A stretch of DNA of 64,000 bases from JBFLYH01 sp964630235 (GTDB lineage: Bacteria > Oederibacteriota > JAAXVQ01 > JAUVAV01), in assembly GCA_964630235.1 (NCBI GenBank), contig CAZVUO010000005.1:124001-188000 (forward strand), given 5' to 3'. Positions within the stretch are counted from its first letter, which is position 1; each line of letters opens with the position of its first letter. Position numbers and translations under genes: made by a program. The notes beneath the pieces were generated by a model, which saw nothing but the letters and a program-made list of their open reading frames with translations, did no database searches and was not told the origin of the DNA. Below, one piece after another: positions 60,182-64,000 of the stretch.

Positions 60182-60571
60182 ATGCAACATCCATGGTTAA
60201 TGGCAATGGGAACGCAGGCACCATCCGGCTCGGCAGGCGCGGGAACCACCGCGGCCGCCGATCCGACGGCCGGATTCATGTCGCTGCTCCCCTTACTGCT
60301 GATCTTCGTTCTTTTTTATGTCCTTTTTATCGTCCCGCAGCGCCGCCAGCAGAAGAAGCATGATGAACTGCTGAAAACCTTGCGCAAAGGCGATGAAGTC
60401 ATCACGTCCGGCGGCATGTTCGGCACGATCACGGGGTTTAATGAGAGAGAAAACACCGTCTATTTAAAAATGGGCGAGAACGTGAAAATTGAAATCCAGC
60501 GTCAGTCCATCTCCGGACTCAGGAAAACCACTGCCGTGGAAAACAAAACGGATGTTCCGGCTTCAAAATGA
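60182..60571 (+). CDS. yajC: Preprotein translocase subunit YajC
   Basis: This 129-residue protein has one membrane helix (about residues 36-57; LLPLLLIFVLFYVLFIVP), the family link PQRRQQKKHDELLKTLRKGD and a small cytosolic barrel (EVITSGGMFGTITGF). YajC associates with SecDF-YidC. The ATG at 60182 follows GGAGGAATT; the ATG at 60158 lacks a site. secD and secF, the usual next genes, do not follow here; instead an unknown exported protein does. Confidence 0.95.
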   Translation: MQHPWLMAMGTQAPSGSAGAGTTAAADPTAGFMSLLPLLLIFVLFYVLFIVPQRRQQKKHDELLKTLRKGDEVITSGGMFGTITGFNERENTVYLKMGENVKIEIQRQSISGLRKTTAVENKTDVPASK

Positions 60572-60631
60572 AATTTCCCATGGCGGGAGGTACGCGCCTT
60601 TTCCCGCATGCATGGTTCGCCCGCAAAGCCG

Positions 60632-62266
60632 ATGAAAGATAAAAAGGTCCTCTTCATCCTGGCCGGCCTGCTGAGCATGGCCGCCTGGCCGGCAATCGCC
60701 GCGGCCACCCAATCCGGCTGGGGTGAAGGCGACTATCGCAGTCTGGTGGAGCGTTTCTACGCCAATCCTCAGCCGCGTTCCCTGCCTGCCGCCCTTAAAT
60801 ATTTCGTCACTCAACAGACCCTTGGGATGAATGAGCATCAGGCCGCACGCGCGGCCGGCGCCCGGTTTTTCGCCGTTTTGGGAGACCGCCACCCGGAGAT
60901 CTGGCGGCACGCCGAGCAGCTTTATGACCAGGGCAACTGGTCCGAGCGCCGCGTGCTCCTGGAGCTCTTCAGCCGCACGCAGAATGAAGCCCTCAAAACC
61001 AGCTTGCGGCGCTGGGTGTCCGACGAGGATGATCCGGACCGGCGTATTCTCCTGGAACGCTGTTTGTTGTTTGGGAACCCGGCGCTGGAATTTTTAGACC
61101 GCCTTCCGGTGAACGAGGAGCAACTGGAAGAACAATGGGCGGTTTTTTTCGCAAACGGCGACGTGCGCGTGGTGGAAAACAGCCTGGCACTGCTTGCCGA
61201 ACCGGCCGCGGAGGAAACCACGGCGCCACATGAACAGCGGCTGCGGGAGGAAGTCTTCCGGTTTCTCTTGCAGCGGGCGCGGGTTCATTTGCCTGTCCGC
61301 GATGCGGTCGCCCGAATTCTCGCCCGGCATTCCGAGACGGAAACGCTGCTTTCCCTGCGCCGCTCACTCGCTTGCCAAGCGCTGCACAGCGGTGAATTCG
61401 CGGACTTCGACCGTTGGCTGCCGGCGGCGTGGCTCCGCCGCCTGCCTCCCGAGGAGCAAATGTTCTTTGAAGCCGCCGCGGAGGTGCTGCAGTCGCGCTC
61501 GCAGACAGCGCCCGGCAGGATCGGCGCGCTGGCTCCCGGCGACCGGGTGCGGGCTGAATGGCTGCGGGCTCATCACGCTTATTTGCGCCTGCGCGATGCG
61601 GAGGCCGCCGGACGGGGCCAGCCGCTGTCCGACCAGGGCAGGGAACTGCTGCTGAAAGCCAAAGAGCATTTGTTGCAGGACCAAAAATTGGCGGTTTATT
61701 CGCTCTGGGCCCTTGAACCCGAGCCGCCTGAACCGCGCGCCGAGATATTTTATCACCTGCAGCTGGCTCTCCGGACAGGACCGGAACAGCGCTGGCTGAC
61801 ATTGATCCGGCTTTTACCCGAAGAATCCCAAGCCCAAAATGGCGGCCGCATGCAGCGGTGGACCGGCCGCAATCCCCAGTGGATTCCCGTGGAAAGCGGA
61901 TTTCTCGACGCGCGTCTGCGACAGGCGGTACGCATGGACGATCTGGCCGAATGGCTGGAACAGCAGCCGCCCCGTTCCAGCGCCAAGGTCTTTTCAGCCG
62001 GAGCGGCGCCTCGCATTCGCGTGGTCTACGGGCCAACGGAAGAAACGTTCTTGTGGAATGACATGCTGGAAGTGCTGTTTCCAGGCCAGCGCCACGCATT
62101 AGAGAATTTGACCCTTGATCTGGATGCTTCCACCCACCGGCCGGTACGGATACAAGCCGGCGTGGCCGTGCGGGTGGAAGGCGAACTCAAGGCCCGCGGC
62201 ACCGTGACGCAGGTATTTTACGAACCCGGCGCGGATGTCCAGGTCTGGCTGGAAGGATTGCGCTGA
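60632..62266 (+). CDS. Exported protein of unknown function
   Basis: This 544-residue protein starts with a clear signal (KDKKVLFILAGLLSMAAWPAIAAA, read as basic start, hydrophobic core and AIA-AA end). The rest is rich in Leu, Arg and Glu and looks alpha-helical with short repeat-like units (about residues 40-360), which could be TPR- or HEAT-like. The C-terminal part (about 455-544; GAAPRIRVVYGPTEETF) is beta-rich. I recognise no enzyme motif. The ATG at 60632 is preferred; a start at 60608 would add eight residues. It sits between yajC and miaB, one base before miaB. Confidence 0.65.
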   Translation: MKDKKVLFILAGLLSMAAWPAIAAATQSGWGEGDYRSLVERFYANPQPRSLPAALKYFVTQQTLGMNEHQAARAAGARFFAVLGDRHPEIWRHAEQLYDQGNWSERRVLLELFSRTQNEALKTSLRRWVSDEDDPDRRILLERCLLFGNPALEFLDRLPVNEEQLEEQWAVFFANGDVRVVENSLALLAEPAAEETTAPHEQRLREEVFRFLLQRARVHLPVRDAVARILARHSETETLLSLRRSLACQALHSGEFADFDRWLPAAWLRRLPPEEQMFFEAAAEVLQSRSQTAPGRIGALAPGDRVRAEWLRAHHAYLRLRDAEAAGRGQPLSDQGRELLLKAKEHLLQDQKLAVYSLWALEPEPPEPRAEIFYHLQLALRTGPEQRWLTLIRLLPEESQAQNGGRMQRWTGRNPQWIPVESGFLDARLRQAVRMDDLAEWLEQQPPRSSAKVFSAGAAPRIRVVYGPTEETFLWNDMLEVLFPGQRHALENLTLDLDASTHRPVRIQAGVAVRVEGELKARGTVTQVFYEPGADVQVWLEGLR

Positions 62267-62267
62267 A

Positions 62268-63590
62268 ATGAGGTCTTTCTATCTTCACACCCTGGGCTGT
62301 CAGATGAACGCGTACGACAGCGAACGGGTGGCTGGCGCGCTGCTGGCCCAGGGGTGGCGGGAGGCCCGTGAACCGGAACAGGCGGACCTGCTGCTGATCA
62401 ACACCTGCACGGTCCGGCAGTTGGCCGAGCACAAGGCTTTTTCACTGATCGGCCGCTGGGCGCAGCTGAAAGCCGAGCAGCCGGACCGGATCATCGGCAT
62501 GCTGGGCTGTCTGGCGCAGGATATGGGGGCCGAGGCGTTTCGGCGCGCTCCGGCTCTGGACTTTCTCGCCGGGCCCCGGGCCCTCACCGAAGTGCCGGCC
62601 CTGGCGGAGCGCGCCCGTTGCGTGCCGCGCCAAGCTGAACTGTCGGTCCGGCCTTTCGGCGCGGGCACCGCGGCCGCTGCCGGCTCTCGCCGTATATCTG
62701 CCTACGTGGCGGTCATGGAGGGCTGTGATCAGGGATGCACGTATTGCGCCGTGCCGAGGTCGCGCGGGCGTGAAAAATCACGTCCGATGGAGGATATTCT
62801 GGCCGAAGTGAAACGGCGCATTGCCTCCGGAAGCCGGGAGATCGTTTTGCTCGCCCAGAATATCACCCGCTACGGATTCGACCTCACGAACGGCGAACAG
62901 CTTGCCTCGCTGCTGGCTCGCGTCGCGGAGACGCCGGGTTTGTTGCGCCTGCGTTTTCTCACCGGGCATCCGGCCGCGTTCGGGGATCGCATGCTGCAGG
63001 CGTGGCGGGAACTCCCGCCGCTCTGTGAATCTTTGCATCTGCCGCTGCAGTCCGGTTCGAACGCGGTTCTGCGCGCCATGCGCCGCGGGTACTCCGCGGA
63101 ATATTTCCTGCGCCTGGTGGAGCGTCTCAAGGCCGCGGTGCCGGAACTGGCCCTGACCTCGGACCTGATCGTGGGTTTCCCCGGTGAAACCGACGCGGAT
63201 TTCCAGGCCACCCTGGAAATGGTGGAACGCTGCGATTTCGATTCCGCGTTTTGTTTCAAATATTCACCGCGGCGTCAAACGCCGGCCGCGGCGTATCCCG
63301 GCCAAATACCCGAAAAGGTGAAATCCGCCCGCCTCGACGAACTCATGCAGCGGGTGGAAATCCGGGCCAAGGTGAAAAAAGCGGCTTGGGTCGGCCGACG
63401 GCTTCCCGTCCTGTTCGAAGGCGCCGATGCGGATAACGGTCAGTCCATGCGGGGCCGGACCCGCCAGAATCATTTGGTGCACGTTCCAGGTTCTCCGGAT
63501 TTGATCGGGCGGGAAATGGAAGTGGAGATCACCGCGGCCGGGCACTGGTCGCTCAGCGGTCAACTCCCGTCTGACGGAGGGATCCAGTGA
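62268..63590 (+). CDS. miaB: tRNA-2-methylthio-N6-dimethylallyladenosine synthase-like radical-SAM methylthiotransferase (MiaB group)
   Basis: MiaB adds a methylthio group to A37 of tRNAs. The 440-residue protein shows the N-terminal UPF0004 cysteines (LGCQMNAYDSERVAG, INTCTVRQLAEHKAF, MLGCLAQ), the radical-SAM CxxxCxxC in GCDQGCTYCAVPRSRG, LLAQNITRYGFDL and a C-terminal TRAM domain (GRTRQNHLVHVPG, about 375-435). The wording is closer to MiaB than to RimO or MtaB (GCQMN, LLAQN). The ATG at 62268 directly follows the previous stop. The stop overlaps the GTG of the next gene. Confidence 0.9.
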   Translation: MRSFYLHTLGCQMNAYDSERVAGALLAQGWREAREPEQADLLLINTCTVRQLAEHKAFSLIGRWAQLKAEQPDRIIGMLGCLAQDMGAEAFRRAPALDFLAGPRALTEVPALAERARCVPRQAELSVRPFGAGTAAAAGSRRISAYVAVMEGCDQGCTYCAVPRSRGREKSRPMEDILAEVKRRIASGSREIVLLAQNITRYGFDLTNGEQLASLLARVAETPGLLRLRFLTGHPAAFGDRMLQAWRELPPLCESLHLPLQSGSNAVLRAMRRGYSAEYFLRLVERLKAAVPELALTSDLIVGFPGETDADFQATLEMVERCDFDSAFCFKYSPRRQTPAAAYPGQIPEKVKSARLDELMQRVEIRAKVKKAAWVGRRLPVLFEGADADNGQSMRGRTRQNHLVHVPGSPDLIGREMEVEITAAGHWSLSGQLPSDGGIQ

Positions 63591-64000
63591 AGGGCCGGGG
63601 AAGGTGGACCCTCTGCCTGGCCGGCCTCCTGCTGACCGGGTGGACAGGCTCGGTCCTCCTCGCGGCCGAGGACGAGCAGGCCGCCTACCGGCAAGCGACG
63701 GCCTGGTTCAACCAGGGGGAATGGGAAAAAGCGCGCGACGCTTTCGCCCAACTCGCCCAGCTGTTTCCGAAATCCACCTGGCAACCCGCCATTCAGTTGC
63801 GCCTGGCTGACCTGGAATCCGATGCCCGCAAAGCCGTGGAACAGTACCGCCTGGTGCTGCGGCAGTGGCCCGGGAGCGAGTGGGCGCTGGATGCAAAATG
63901 GGCCCTGGCGCAGACTTTGTTTGTCCTGGGTGACCTGGCCCCCGCGTTGACGGAGCTCGATGCCTTGGGGCCGGAGAGCGGCGGCCGTTACCCGCACGCC
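63587..64000 (+). CDS. N-terminal part of an exported TPR-type protein (runs off the window)
   Basis: A GTG at 63587 overlaps the miaB stop and is preceded by ACGGAGGG. The frame is open to the last base (about 138 residues visible). A signal peptide (about residues 7-27, ending LLAA) is followed by TPR-like helices (QATAWFNQGEWEKARDAFAQ, then KAVEQYRLVLRQWPGSEWAL, then KWALAQTLFVLGDLAPALTE). It resembles the repeat style of the long TPR protein at 36124. The rest lies outside the window, so length and function cannot be given. Confidence 0.8.
   Translation, partial: MKGRGRWTLCLAGLLLTGWTGSVLLAAEDEQAAYRQATAWFNQGEWEKARDAFAQLAQLFPKSTWQPAIQLRLADLESDARKAVEQYRLVLRQWPGSEWALDAKWALAQTLFVLGDLAPALTELDALGPESGGRYPHA

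Overview
The window reads as a chromosomal segment of a Gram-negative (diderm) bacterium. It encodes TolC-type, PorV-type and TonB-linked outer-membrane proteins, and OmpA, SecA and YajC. Coding density is high, many genes overlap by 1-4 bases at stop/start, GTG and TTG starts are common, and several promoters are clean sigma-70 type. I see no insertion sequences, phage genes or CRISPR. The mix of PorV-like barrels, a kelch protein with a secretion-tail-like C-terminus, long TPR proteins and many chimeric sensors suggests an uncultivated lineage (an Omnitrophota-like or deltaproteobacteria/FCB-like organism would fit). The sequence alone does not prove the phylum.

Layout. 1-960: two small membrane proteins of lower GC. 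969-7285: a 12-motif kelch surface protein followed by two PorV/PorQ-type barrels, the second fused to an OmpA domain. 7318-17019: an RND efflux system made of an adaptor, two different RND pumps in tandem and a TolC-type channel with a long acidic insert. 17109-23338: a strong promoter, then hom, thrC, an ApgM-like gene in the place of thrB, lysC, trxA and trxB (aspartate-family synthesis plus a thioredoxin pair). 23408-25059, minus strand: a sodium-coupled amino-acid transporter with a 31-residue partner peptide. 25145-29097: aspC and secA. 29201-29390: tRNA-Phe and tRNA-Thr. 29440-32724: the classic rpsP-khpA-rimM-trmD-rplS-rnhB-yraN block. 32880-35958: an HU-like protein with its own promoter and terminator, an AAA ATPase, a DEDD exonuclease-like protein and a HAD phosphatase-like protein.

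36124-42756 is, to me, the most notable block: a 1019-residue TPR protein, an outer-membrane barrel with a TonB-box-like motif but no plug, and ExbB, ExbD and TonB homologues. They lie in one tight run and look like a self-contained energised outer-membrane machine. 42757-48056 holds a UvrD-type helicase fused to a Cas4/AddB-like Fe-S nuclease, a SpoIID-type lipoprotein and queA. 48098-58852 is a signalling region: a two-GAF diguanylate cyclase, a GC-rich hairpin-filled spacer, a KaiC-like double ATPase fused to a response-regulator receiver, two histidine kinases, a DUF72 protein and a minus-strand chemoreceptor-like protein with its own promoter. 59013-64000 carries tgt, yajC, an unknown exported protein, miaB and the start of another exported TPR protein that runs off the window.

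Limits: all family assignments come from reading motifs and overall architecture. No database search, structure prediction or RNA folding program was run.
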